Below, piece after piece: positions 1 to 8,760 of a stretch of DNA of 10,627 nucleotides. Location: NCBI GenBank assembly GCA_046484285.1, contig JAWOBP010000198.1:1-10627 (forward strand), given 5' to 3'. The number at the start of each line of letters is the position of its first letter. Positions within the stretch are counted from its first letter, which is position 1. Under the pieces are notes generated by a model. It did not search any database. It was not told the origin of the DNA and saw only the letters and a list, made by a program, of their open reading frames with translations. The position numbers and the translations under genes were made by a program. This stretch comes from CAZHCG01 sp046484285. GTDB taxonomy: Bacteria; Myxococcota_A; Polyangia; JAAYKL01.

Positions 1-418
1 CCGGGCGCCAAGGCCCGACGAAGAGCACGTATCGATGACTGAGGAGACGGCCCGCACGGCGAACCGGAGAACCGCGAAGAGCAACAAGGAGAGCGTCATC
101 GGGTGAATGTAGAGCGACATCGGCTATCACGAACGGCGAGGGAGCATTTCTCCCTTGACCGTGACGGCCGCTTTATCGATGACACCCGAACGGGAAAGGT
201 TGACTCGGCACTACGACCGGCAACACCGGTCTGCGCGCCCATCGAGACGCCACCCGCCGCGCGACCCCTCGAAAGCGCCGATCCGCCTCGGCCCTGTCCC
301 GAAGACGCCCGGGGCTGCCCGCCGGTGCGCCTCGGCGCCTCTCAGAAAACCCTACAGCGCGGAGTGCTCCCCAGGTAGCCCGCTGTCCCACCGCCGCGTT
401 TGGTGCTAGGTTTTTCGC
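1..418. other. No supportable gene; leader region before the ABC ATPase genes
   Basis: No reading frame here looks like a real protein. The short open frames are rich in Arg, Pro and Ala and match no family I recognise. A frame open from the window edge stops at 104-106, and another ends with a TGA at 40-42, so the tail of an upstream gene could lie in the first 40-106 bases. Neither tail resembles the usual end of an Opp/Dpp permease. I see no convincing promoter: a TTGACT at about 199 has no -10 partner. Confidence 0.5.
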
Positions 419-1411
419 ATGGAGGCCCCCAAGCCGATCCTCTCGATTCGCGATCTGGCCGTCGAGGCCGGGGAGGCGGATCGGCGGGTGGTCGTGCCGG
501 ACGGTCTCAGCCTCGACGTGAAGCGCGGCTCCACGACGGCTTTGCTCGGCGAGTCCGGGTCGGGAAAGACGCTGACCGCGCTGGCGGTGCTGGGTCTGCT
601 GCCATCTGGAACGCGCGTGCTGCGGGGTAGCGTCCGGCTGTTCGATACCGACCTGTTGCGGCTAGACGAGGAAAGGCTGCGTCGCCTGAGGGGAGAGAGG
701 GTCGGGATGGTCTTTCAGGAGCCCACCACCTCGCTCAATCCATTGATGCAGATCGGCAAGCAGATCGCCGAACCGCTGCGCGTGCACAAGGGCCTCGACA
801 AGAAGATTTCACACCAGCAGACGCTGGCGCTGATGGAGATGGTCGGAATTCCGGACCCGCGTCGCCGCTACCGCCACTATCCGCACCAGCTCTCCGGAGG
901 GGTTCGCCAGCGGGTCGTGATCGCGATGGCGCTGGCCTGTCGTCCGGAGCTGCTGCTCGCCGACGAGCCGACCAGCGCGTTGGACGCCACCATCCAGGCG
1001 CAAATCGTTGACCTGCTGGCGCGCCTGATCCGCGACCTGCGCATGTCCGTTTTGCTGATCACGCACGATCTCGGGGTGATCAACGCGCTGGCCGACGATG
1101 TCGAGATCCTGCACGGCGGGCGGATCGTCGAGCGGGGACCCGTGGACGCGCTGCTGAAGCAACCGGCACACCCGTACACGCGCGCCATTTTGCGCCTGCA
1201 TCCGACCGAGCGCCTTCCGGCCAAGAGGGGCGGGTTGGCGGCGCTGGCCTCGAGCCCGCCGGCGAGCCAGCTCGAGGAAGGATGCGCGCTGGCGGGTTCC
1301 TGTCCCGAGGCGGAGCCGCGTTGCCGAAAGCAGGATCCCGGCTGGTTCGTGGTGGAGGCGGGGCACAGGGTGCGCTGCTTCGCGGCCGGCAGCGAGTCGA
1401 TCGATGGCTGA
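419..1411 (+). CDS. Oligopeptide/dipeptide (or nickel) ABC transporter ATP-binding protein, OppD/DppD type
   Basis: This is one of the two nucleotide-binding subunits of an Opp/Dpp/Nik-type importer. It hydrolyses ATP on the cytoplasmic face to drive substrate uptake through a permease pair. The 330-residue length is normal for OppD/DppD. Visible motifs are Walker A GESGSGKT (44-51), Q-loop Q100, signature LSGGVRQR (158-165, with Val where Met or Glu is more usual), Walker B LLLADEP (178-184) and H-loop H216. After the ATPase domain comes the family's C-terminal extension with HPYTRA (251-256) and four cysteines (C289, C295, C302, C320), the arrangement that holds an iron-sulfur cluster in some OppD/DppD proteins. 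ATG 419 has only a weak AGG eight bases upstream. The gene overlaps the next ATPase gene by 8 bases, so the two are translationally coupled. Peptide, dipeptide and nickel substrates cannot be separated from sequence alone. Confidence 0.95.
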   Translation: MEAPKPILSIRDLAVEAGEADRRVVVPDGLSLDVKRGSTTALLGESGSGKTLTALAVLGLLPSGTRVLRGSVRLFDTDLLRLDEERLRRLRGERVGMVFQEPTTSLNPLMQIGKQIAEPLRVHKGLDKKISHQQTLALMEMVGIPDPRRRYRHYPHQLSGGVRQRVVIAMALACRPELLLADEPTSALDATIQAQIVDLLARLIRDLRMSVLLITHDLGVINALADDVEILHGGRIVERGPVDALLKQPAHPYTRAILRLHPTERLPAKRGGLAALASSPPASQLEEGCALAGSCPEAEPRCRKQDPGWFVVEAGHRVRCFAAGSESIDG

Positions 1412-2408
1412 CCATACGCGCGACGAGGCACCCCTGGCTGAGGTGCGGGAAGTGAGCAAGCTGTTTCCCGCGCGTTCCGGCCTGCGCGCCCAAAGCGGCA
1501 AACAGAGCTTCGTGCGCGCCGTCGATCGCGTCTCGTTCGAGGTGGGATCCGGGGAAACCGTGGGCCTGGTCGGCGAGTCCGGCTGCGGCAAGAGCACGCT
1601 GGGCCGATTGATGATCAGGCTCGAGGATCCCACCGACGGACAGATCCTGTTCGGCGGAGAGGATATCACCTTCCTGCGCGGCCGTCGCCTGCGCCGCAGG
1701 CGGCGCGAGATGCAGATCGTCTTCCAGGACCCGGCCTCGAGCCTCGATCCGGGCTTTACCGTGCGCGAGACTCTGGCCGAGGCCATTGGAGCCCATCGCA
1801 GCGTTTCGGCGCGCAGGCTGCAAGCGCACACCGCCGCGCTGCTCGAGATGGTGGGTTTGCCGTTGAAGGCGCTGGACCGGTTGCCGCGGGTCTTTTCCGG
1901 CGGGGAGCGGCAGCGGATCGCCCTGGCTCGCGCGCTGGCGGTGGAGCCGCGTTTCATCGTCCTGGACGAGCCGGTTTCGTCGCTCGATCCCGGCAGCCGC
2001 GCGCGACTGCTCGAGCTGCTCGGCAACCTGCGTCGCGAGTTGGCCGTGGCGTTGCTGCTGATCACGCACGACCTGGCCGCGGTTCGCGAGCTGTGCGACA
2101 GGGTTGCCGTGATGTACCTGGGCAGAGTGGTAGAGGTCGCCGAAACCGAGGATCTGTTCGAACGCCCGCAGCACCCTTACACGCGGGCGTTGTTGACCTC
2201 GGCGCTGCCGGTCGATCCGGATCGCCGCCGAGAGATTCGGGTCTTGCCGGGCGACCCGCCCTCGCCGCTCGAGCCGCCGAAGGGATGCCACTTTCACCCG
2301 CGCTGCCCTCACGCCGAGATGCAGTGTCGCTTGCTGGTACCGGAGATGCGCAGTATCACGCCCGGCCATCTGAGCAAGTGCCACTTCACCGGCTCGGAGC
2401 TGAGCTGA
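1404..2408 (+). CDS. Oligopeptide/dipeptide ABC transporter ATP-binding protein, OppF/DppF type
   Basis: This is the second ATPase subunit, expected to form a heterodimer with the product of the preceding gene. It is 334 residues long, as usual for OppF/DppF. It shows Walker A GESGCGKST (57-65), Q108 in the VFQDP Q-loop, signature FSGGERQR (164-171), Walker B FIVLDEP (184-190), D-loop SSLD (192-195) and H222. The C-terminal extension has the HPYTRALL motif (257-264) and four cysteines (C295, C301, C308, C326) in the pattern GCHFHPRCPHA...C...C. The stretch after the D-loop reads DPGSRARLLELL, where most OppF proteins have DVSVQAQV, a modest divergence. ATG 1404 lies inside the end of the upstream gene (8-base overlap). 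The gene ends in an inverted repeat and appears to be the last of its operon. No permease or binding-protein gene is in the window. Confidence 0.95.
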   Translation: MADHTRDEAPLAEVREVSKLFPARSGLRAQSGKQSFVRAVDRVSFEVGSGETVGLVGESGCGKSTLGRLMIRLEDPTDGQILFGGEDITFLRGRRLRRRRREMQIVFQDPASSLDPGFTVRETLAEAIGAHRSVSARRLQAHTAALLEMVGLPLKALDRLPRVFSGGERQRIALARALAVEPRFIVLDEPVSSLDPGSRARLLELLGNLRRELAVALLLITHDLAAVRELCDRVAVMYLGRVVEVAETEDLFERPQHPYTRALLTSALPVDPDRRREIRVLPGDPPSPLEPPKGCHFHPRCPHAEMQCRLLVPEMRSITPGHLSKCHFTGSELS

Positions 2409-2426
2409 TCACAGCGAGCTGTGATC
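2407..2426. repeat. 9-bp perfect inverted repeat overlapping the OppF-type stop codon
   Basis: GATCACAGC and GCTGTGATC flank a 2-base spacer (GA). The left arm begins on the last two bases of the TGA stop (2406-2408). As RNA it folds into a strong stem with a loop of about four bases. The position suggests an mRNA 3'-end stabiliser or part of a terminator. Confidence 0.6.
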
Positions 2427-2430
2427 CCAG

Positions 2431-2454
2431 CGGCTCGAAGCCGAAGACAGTTTT
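2431..2454 (+). terminator. Possible terminator of the ABC ATPase operon
   Basis: A 5-bp GC-rich stem (CGGCT, loop CGA, AGCCG; 2431-2443) is followed seven bases later by TTTT (2451-2454). It comes directly after the inverted repeat at the stop codon. The T-run is short and not adjacent to the stem, so this is a weak intrinsic terminator at best. Confidence 0.35.
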
Positions 2455-2516
2455 GAGCACCGATCGGGGCGTCACGGGTGCGCGGGCGGTCGACACGGTG
2501 GAGCCGGCGGGTGTTG

Positions 2517-2565
2517 TCGGTCGCCGGCGGTGCAATCTTGCAGCCCGGGATGGATCGGCGACCGA
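2517..2565. terminator. Nested stem-loop between convergent operons, possible bidirectional terminator
   Basis: TCGGTCGCCG (2517-2526) and CGGCGACCGA (2556-2565) form a 10-bp perfect inverted repeat. Between them TGCAA (2531-2535) and TTGCA (2538-2542) form a second small hairpin. The element sits between the ends of the plus-strand ABC genes and the minus-strand six-gene operon, where a shared terminator is expected. Neither side has a clear T-run, so the function is inferred from position. Confidence 0.4.
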
Positions 2566-2596
2566 ATGCCGAAGCTATTCTTGCACGAGCCCCTAT

Positions 2597-2779
2597 CTAC
2601 TGGATATATCCCAGTGATTTGAGCTTCTTCTTGACGTCTTCGGGCAGGTTTTCGCCCTCGGCTCCCGCGTCGGTCGCCTCGGCGCTCTGGTCCGCGGTGG
2701 ACTCGGGCTTGTCGTCGGACGGGCAACCGGTCAGCAAGAGGCCGATTGCGATCGCCAGCAGGGTCGTCAGCTTTTTCAC
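2597..2779 (-). CDS. Small secreted lipoprotein with C-terminal LGYI tail
   Basis: This 60-residue protein is predicted to be lipid-anchored outside the cytoplasm. A signal peptide (KK at 2-3, hydrophobic 4-16) ends in a clear lipobox L16-T17-G18-C19. The mature 42-residue chain is short, acidic and low in complexity (Ser, Asp, Glu, Ala) from about 20 to 44. It then changes to a basic helix-like tail, VKKKLKSLGYIQ (49-60). That tail nearly repeats the end of the 62-residue protein encoded at the other end of the same operon. The start is GTG at 2779, fixed by a strong Shine-Dalgarno sequence five bases upstream and by the signal peptide beginning there. The gene is last in the operon, 67 bases after the PDE1 gene, with a hairpin in the gap. 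I do not recognise a family for the whole protein. A role as partner or anchor for an envelope enzyme is a guess from context. Confidence 0.82.
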   Translation of the reverse strand: MKKLTTLLAIAIGLLLTGCPSDDKPESTADQSAEATDAGAEGENLPEDVKKKLKSLGYIQ

Positions 2780-2784
2780 CGCTC

Positions 2785-2790
2785 ACCTCC
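2785..2790 (-). promoter_or_regulatory. Ribosome binding site fixing the GTG start of the lipoprotein gene
   Basis: The minus strand reads GGAGGT followed by GAGCG and then GTG. This is a full-strength Shine-Dalgarno sequence with 5-base spacing, and it decides for the GTG start at 2779. Confidence 0.8.
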
Positions 2791-2809
2791 GGTTTGCGTC
2801 TCTGTCGAC

Positions 2810-2828
2810 GTAGACACCGCTTGTCTAC
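2810..2828. repeat. Intercistronic 7-bp hairpin between the PDE1 and lipoprotein genes
   Basis: GTAGACA (2810-2816) and TGTCTAC (2822-2828) are a perfect inverted repeat with a 5-base loop. It lies between the PDE1 stop and the lipoprotein Shine-Dalgarno sequence. With no T-run, it is more likely an RNA processing or stability element, or a partial attenuator, than a terminator. Confidence 0.5.
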
Positions 2829-2846
2829 CACGCGGCCAGAGCCTCA

Positions 2847-4982
<2,136 letters not shown>

Positions 4983-4991
4983 CCAAAACCC

Positions 4992-5591
4992 CTAGGCGCG
5001 GTTGCGGTAAAGAGAGGAGTCCACCTCGGCGGCCATCGCCCGCCGGTCGAGGCCGAGGTCGAGGAACTCCTCGAGGCGCTCGGCCTGCTCCTGCGGGCTC
5101 TCGATCATCTCCCCGAAATGGAAGTAGCAGACCGAGAAGCCGGGGTGCACCTCGAGGAACTGCTGCACGTTGCTCAGGTGCCTGATGAAGAAGTCGAACA
5201 TCGCCCCGTCGTCGGTGGCGTCGGTCGGCTCGCCGCGCCGCTGGAGCATCTTCTTTTGCGAGGCGAGGATCTCGTTCATGTTGCGCCGCATGAACAGCAC
5301 CCGGTAACGGTAGCCGTCGCTCGGGAGGTGCTTGAGCAGCGGCGAGACGATCTTGACCGCCTTGCCGCGCGCGCGCTCCAGCCACGACTTGTCCTCGCTC
5401 TTCTCCAGGTCCTTGACCGGCTCGAACTCGAAGTAGCCCTTGGGGTTGTCCTCGTCGGCGCTCCTGATTTCATCGGTCAGGATCGGGCAGCCGCCCGCGA
5501 CCAGCATCTTCATCAGCATCGAGGTGCCGGAGCGCGGCAGGCCCGAGACCACCACCACGTCGGAAAAATCTTTGATCTGTTCGCTGCTCAT
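4992..5591 (-). CDS. Small PAPS-dependent-type sulfotransferase family protein
   Basis: This 199-residue protein has the sulfotransferase fold signatures and would transfer sulfate from PAPS to an unknown acceptor in the cytoplasm. The 5'-phosphosulfate loop is SGLPRSGTS (16-24). The 3'-phosphate site is the strand and helix VLFMRRNMNEILASQ (98-112), with R103 and S111 spaced eight apart as in the family R-x7-S pattern. Other blocks I associate with a short bacterial subgroup are ADEDNPKGYFEFE (45-57) and the ending VDSSLYRNR (190-198). At 199 residues it is shorter than the 250-300 of many sulfotransferases, but both ends look natural. The open frame continues far upstream inside the PDE2 gene; ATG 5591 is chosen because it sits 8 bases after the PDE2 stop and the recognisable protein begins there. 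The ribosome binding site is weak, so translational coupling to PDE2 is likely. The acceptor could be a lipid, a glycan or a small molecule. Confidence 0.88.
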   Translation of the reverse strand: MSSEQIKDFSDVVVVSGLPRSGTSMLMKMLVAGGCPILTDEIRSADEDNPKGYFEFEPVKDLEKSEDKSWLERARGKAVKIVSPLLKHLPSDGYRYRVLFMRRNMNEILASQKKMLQRRGEPTDATDDGAMFDFFIRHLSNVQQFLEVHPGFSVCYFHFGEMIESPQEQAERLEEFLDLGLDRRAMAAEVDSSLYRNRA

Positions 5592-5599
5592 TTCTCGTG

Positions 5600-7606
5600 T
5601 CACGTCTTCTTCAGGGCGCTGGTGCCGTCCATCTGCTCGGGAATCGGAACCCCGAAGCTGTCCAGCACGGTCGCGGTCATGTCGTACAGGGAGAACCCGG
5701 GACGCTTTTCCAGCTCGACGTTGGAGATGAACATACCGGGGACGACCGACGCGTCCAGGCAGTGATCGCCGCTCCACTTGTTCTCGTTCCAGTCCAGCAG
5801 GTGGTCCGGGATGTTGCCCAGCGCGGTCTGCCAGGAGGCGCGGTAGCCGTGATTGTAACCGACCATGATGTCCGGAGCCTCGGCCGCGCACTGGCCGCGG
5901 TAGCAGTCCCGCGCCACGCAGGCCCGCCGGACAGGGTTGGTGTCGCGGACCGGGTCGCGCGCCTCCTCCAGCTCGGCCGCGATCCTGCGCGCGGTCTGCT
6001 CGGCCTCGGCGGCCGGCACCGAGCCGCGGCTCTCGCGTCCCTTTGTGTTGATGTACAGCGCGTTGAACCCCATCGCGTAGGCCTTGGACTTGTCCCAGTC
6101 CACGTCTCCGAAAACGCTCAGCTCGCCCTTGGAGCGCCGGCTCGGATCCTTGGGGACCAGGTAGCCGTGGTCCATCAGCCAGCTGTTCAGGTGGAACGAG
6201 CGGTAGTAGGGGGCGAAGCCGTGGTCCGAGAAGGCGATCACCGTGGTGCGGTCGTCGATCTGGTCCAGCGTGCTGGCCAGCATCCGGTCCATGCGCTTGT
6301 AGACGTCGCGCATCGTCGCTCCCAGCCGCGCGGCCTGCTTGGCGTCGTACATCGGGTGGTCGGGATCGGTCAGGCGCCAGAACATGTGCGAGCGCTGGTC
6401 GGTGCTGGAGATGTAGTAGAACAGCATCCCGTTTTCGAAACGGCTCAGCTCGTAATCGTAGATCGCCAGGTTCTCCTCGAGGTACTTGTCGTCCTGGGCG
6501 AGGAACTCGTGGTCGTCGAGGACCCCCTGGTCGAGCGCCTTGGTGTCGGCGGGCAGGCCCTTGGTGTGGAAGCGGCCGAACCTGCTCGCCAGCTCCGAGG
6601 CGTAGCTGTCCGGGGTGCTGATCGGCATCATCGGGTCGGCGGGATCGATGTGCACCGCCGAGACGTAGAGCTTGAAGTCGGGGTGCGCCTCCTTGAGGTA
6701 GAAGCGGCAGATCCCGGTCACGCTGACGCCGACCACGAGGTCGAAGGTGACTCGCACCCAGGGACTCCACTCGCCCTGCTCGAGCAGGAGCTCCTGACCC
6801 TGCAAGTCGATCCTGGCGGTCTTGTGGACCGGGTCGCGGTAGAGGCTGAACTCGGCCTTGGTCTTGGCCAGATTCCTGTCGAAGGTGTTCTCCGGGCCGG
6901 TCAGCTCGGCGCGCAGCTTGTCGTGCTCGAGGCGGACGTCGTGGATCTCTCCGCCTCCCAGCGTGCTGTCGAGGGTCAACGGCTTGTCCGTGTAGTAGGA
7001 GAACATCCCGTAGGTGCCCAGCACGTCGGGCGTACCCATCCCGGACAGAGTGCGCTGTCTCTCTCCGGTGGGAGGGAAGTTGGACGGAATGCGGAAGACG
7101 GTCGCCGGAATCTCGTGATCGGCGAGCACCTCCCAGAAGGAGAGGCCGCGCCTGAGGTTCTCCGTCGAGCCGGAGGAGAGCGGGATGACCGTGTCGCCGA
7201 TCGTGATCGTGGTCGGCGAGGACTCGGCCTGCGAGGTGGAGAGGAACGGGATGTAGGTCTCCGGGTCGCGGTGCACGAAGTCGTAGATCCCGTGGCGGCC
7301 GGGGTTTCCCCCGGAGATGAAGTTGGCCCATGCGACCGGGCTCTGGGGCGGGTCGCTGGTTCCCAGCGCGCCGAAGGAGCCCTGCCGGGCCATCCTGGCG
7401 AAGGTGGGCAGCTCGCCTGCGTCCATCATCCGCTCGACCATCTTGGGATCCATCCCGTCCATCCCCAGCGCGATCACCTTGCGCTCGGTCTCGCGCACGC
7501 TGCGTCCGCCGCAGCTGGAGGTCAGCGCGCCGGGCAACGACAGCGCCGCCATTCCGGCCAGCTGCCTCTTGATGAACTCCCTTCTGTCGATCTTGCCGTT
7601 GCTCAT
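5600..7606 (-). CDS. Tat-exported alkaline-phosphatase-superfamily phosphodiesterase (PDE2)
   Basis: This 668-residue paralogue of PDE1 is predicted to act outside the cytoplasm. The N-terminus DRREFIK (7-13) followed by a hydrophobic stretch (about 15-28) is a good twin-arginine signal. TSSC (29-32) could be a weak lipobox, so it may be a Tat lipoprotein. Metal ligands are D50 in LGMDGMD, S89 as likely nucleophile in QSPVAW, D403 and H407 in DQRSH, D461-H462 in SDHG, and H615 in GDHCLD. Compared with PDE1 it lacks the membrane helix and carries three extra cysteines (C563, C568, C573) just before the APDI block. Start ATG 7606 has GGGAG eight bases upstream. It is the third gene of the operon, 40 bases after the membrane-protein gene. 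Tat export means the enzyme folds, and probably takes its metals, before crossing the membrane. Its substrate is unknown. Confidence 0.9.
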   Translation of the reverse strand: MSNGKIDRREFIKRQLAGMAALSLPGALTSSCGGRSVRETERKVIALGMDGMDPKMVERMMDAGELPTFARMARQGSFGALGTSDPPQSPVAWANFISGGNPGRHGIYDFVHRDPETYIPFLSTSQAESSPTTITIGDTVIPLSSGSTENLRRGLSFWEVLADHEIPATVFRIPSNFPPTGERQRTLSGMGTPDVLGTYGMFSYYTDKPLTLDSTLGGGEIHDVRLEHDKLRAELTGPENTFDRNLAKTKAEFSLYRDPVHKTARIDLQGQELLLEQGEWSPWVRVTFDLVVGVSVTGICRFYLKEAHPDFKLYVSAVHIDPADPMMPISTPDSYASELASRFGRFHTKGLPADTKALDQGVLDDHEFLAQDDKYLEENLAIYDYELSRFENGMLFYYISSTDQRSHMFWRLTDPDHPMYDAKQAARLGATMRDVYKRMDRMLASTLDQIDDRTTVIAFSDHGFAPYYRSFHLNSWLMDHGYLVPKDPSRRSKGELSVFGDVDWDKSKAYAMGFNALYINTKGRESRGSVPAAEAEQTARRIAAELEEARDPVRDTNPVRRACVARDCYRGQCAAEAPDIMVGYNHGYRASWQTALGNIPDHLLDWNENKWSGDHCLDASVVPGMFISNVELEKRPGFSLYDMTATVLDSFGVPIPEQMDGTSALKKT

Positions 7607-7646
7607 CGCTCGAGCTCCCGAGGCGCTGCTCTCAGCAAAAAAGGCG

Positions 7647-8468
7647 TCAGAATGTGACCCCGATCATGCCCCGCAGCGCAAAGGCCAAGACCAGCGTCAG
7701 CACCAGGTAAACATACACCCAGTGGAGACTCGTGCCAGCCAGCGCCATCTCGTCGGTGGGATAGTCGATGCTCACCGAAGAGACCCCGCTCTGGCCGCCG
7801 GCGACGGACTCTCCGGGGTAGAGGAAGCCGTTCACTATTCCGCCGCTGTGGCGCAGGGGCGAGAGTCTGGCGAGCTCTCCGTCCACGCGGACTCTCTTGG
7901 CGAAGCTGCGTCCGCCCGCCTCGACCCGCAGCTCGTGGCTGCCCGGCTCGACGGCCTCGACGCGCCAGAAGACCTTGCCCTCCGAGGGGACCCGCACCGG
8001 CAAAGCGGTGACCTCCAGCCCCTCGGGCGCGATCAGCTCCAGCTCGTCGCTCATCACCAGCTTCTCGTCGACCTCGGCCTCGACCAGGCGCTGCTCGCCG
8101 ACGCGCAGCGGCCGGTAGCCGTACCAGCCGTCGAGGTTGGCCATCACGATTCCGACCGGCAGGATCATGCACAGAAGCGGCACCAGGTTGAGCGACAGGT
8201 AGCGGAAGTTGACCAGGATGATGCCGCCGGCCGAGGTCAGGATCACCCGCATCGAATCGCGGTAGATCGACATGGCGAGCAGGTTGGCCTTGATCCGGTT
8301 CTTGGCTCTCGTGATCGCGGGCTGGTTGGAGGTGTACTTGTAGACGTACAGCACCAGGATCGCGGTCAGCGCCGAGATGACGATCATGCCCACCCAGGGA
8401 TGGATCATCACCAGCAGCGACTGGAGCCAGTCGAAGCCGATCGCGACGCCGTGGAAGATGTGTGCCAT
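7647..8468 (-). CDS. Multi-pass membrane protein of unknown function
   Basis: I do not recognise a family with certainty. The 273 residues show an amphipathic N-terminus, a membrane helix at about 24-43, a basic loop (44-74: KYTSNQ then several Lys and Arg), two hydrophobic stretches at about 75-90 and 92-111, a soluble domain (about 112-246) and a last membrane helix (about 247-266). The soluble part is rich in predicted strands; EPGSHELRVEAGG (174-186) looks like an edge of an Ig-like or PEGA-like beta domain. The arrangement of helix, basic loop and helix pair recalls the Oxa1/YidC/DUF106 core, but I see no diagnostic motif, so this is only a suggestion. ATG 8468 has no clear Shine-Dalgarno sequence; a downstream start such as Met21 would cut into the hydrophobic region and is less likely. 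It is the second gene of the operon and may anchor or organise the enzymes encoded after it. Confidence 0.8.
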   Translation of the reverse strand: MAHIFHGVAIGFDWLQSLLVMIHPWVGMIVISALTAILVLYVYKYTSNQPAITRAKNRIKANLLAMSIYRDSMRVILTSAGGIILVNFRYLSLNLVPLLCMILPVGIVMANLDGWYGYRPLRVGEQRLVEAEVDEKLVMSDELELIAPEGLEVTALPVRVPSEGKVFWRVEAVEPGSHELRVEAGGRSFAKRVRVDGELARLSPLRHSGGIVNGFLYPGESVAGGQSGVSSVSIDYPTDEMALAGTSLHWVYVYLVLTLVLAFALRGMIGVTF

Positions 8469-8489
8469 CGAGCAGTGGTTTTCCCGCGA

Positions 8490-8507
8490 CCCCGCGAGTC
8501 GCGAGGG
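8490..8507. repeat. Intercistronic GC hairpin between the first and second operon genes
   Basis: CGCG (8493-8496), loop AGT and CGCG (8500-8503), flanked by CCC and GGG with one bulged base, form a GC-only stem of about seven pairs. It lies in the 50-base gap between the stop of the 62-residue gene and the membrane-protein start. There is no T-run, so it is probably an mRNA processing or stability element. Confidence 0.35.
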
Positions 8508-8518
8508 GACCCTCTTTG

Positions 8519-8707
8519 CTAGGAGATGTAGCCCAGCCCCTTGAGGCGCTTCTTGATCTCTTCCTCGTCCTCGGAGCTGCCGATCTTCTCGGTCTCCTTC
8601 TCGATGATGTGGACGATGAACTCGTCGACCGAGGCGTACCCGGCCAGCTCGGCCAGCTTGGCGGCGTTCTGGTAAAGATCGTTGGGAATTTTGACCTTGT
8701 GGCTCAT
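8519..8707 (-). CDS. Ribbon-helix-helix-like small protein with C-terminal LGYI tail
   Basis: This is a 62-residue protein and the first gene of the operon. Residues 3-7 (HKVKI) could be the DNA-contacting strand, 9-22 a first helix and 25-40 (SVDEFIVHIIEKETEK) a second helix, which fits a ribbon-helix-helix (CopG/Arc-like) fold. A linker of acidic residues (45-50) leads to the basic tail IKKRLKGLGYIS (51-62), which nearly matches the end of the lipoprotein encoded last in the operon. The start ATG 8707 is supported by AGGAG six bases upstream, and a good promoter lies just beyond. If it binds DNA, the likely site is the inverted repeat around its own promoter. The fold call is from the pattern only, and it could instead be a protein-protein adaptor. 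Confidence 0.82.
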   Translation of the reverse strand: MSHKVKIPNDLYQNAAKLAELAGYASVDEFIVHIIEKETEKIGSSEDEEEIKKRLKGLGYIS

Positions 8708-8754
8708 CGGCGGCTCCTTGCTTCAGCTGGCCATATTATGCCCGGAGCCGCCGA
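8707..8754. repeat. 11-bp perfect inverted repeat spanning the operon promoter and start codon
   Basis: TCGGCGGCTCC (8707-8717) and GGAGCCGCCGA (8744-8754) are perfect reverse complements separated by 26 bases. On the minus strand the upstream arm lies between the -35 and -10 boxes. The downstream arm contains GGAG of the Shine-Dalgarno sequence and the A of the ATG. It could be an operator pair. In any transcript starting further upstream it would fold into a hairpin hiding the ribosome site. Confidence 0.7.
8714..8718 (-). promoter_or_regulatory. Ribosome binding site of the first operon gene
   Basis: AGGAG on the minus strand with 6-base spacing to ATG 8707. It overlaps the downstream arm of the 11-bp inverted repeat, so access to it may depend on RNA folding. 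Confidence 0.75.
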
Positions 8755-8760
8755 CGTCAA
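8733..8760 (-). promoter_or_regulatory. Probable sigma70-type promoter of the six-gene operon
   Basis: The minus strand has TTGACG (8760-8755), a 16-base spacer and TAATAT (8738-8733). This gives a transcription start near 8726 and a leader of about 20 bases carrying the AGGAG site. It matches consensus at 5/6 and 4/6 positions and lies in the right place for the genes from 8707 down to 2597. The boxes were read by eye. Confidence 0.6.

Noticed and set aside
103..409. Small open frames on both strands upstream of the ABC genes
   Set aside because: Compositions are Arg/Pro-rich, the frames overlap one another, there is no ribosome site and no family likeness.
809..2384. Long minus-strand open frames (about 418 and 434 codons) opposite the two ABC ATPase genes
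   Set aside because: They are antisense to genes with complete ABC motifs. Their sequences are Arg/Ala/Gln-rich with no domain, as expected from high-GC shadow frames.
5592..7331. N-terminal extension of the sulfotransferase through an open frame inside PDE2
   Set aside because: The extra residues are a shifted-frame reading of PDE2. The recognisable sulfotransferase begins at ATG 5591, just after the PDE2 stop.
5597..7657. Plus-strand 686-codon open frame covering the whole PDE2 gene
   Set aside because: Striking in length, but it mirrors a well-supported gene codon by codon and shows no motif, signal or ribosome site of its own.
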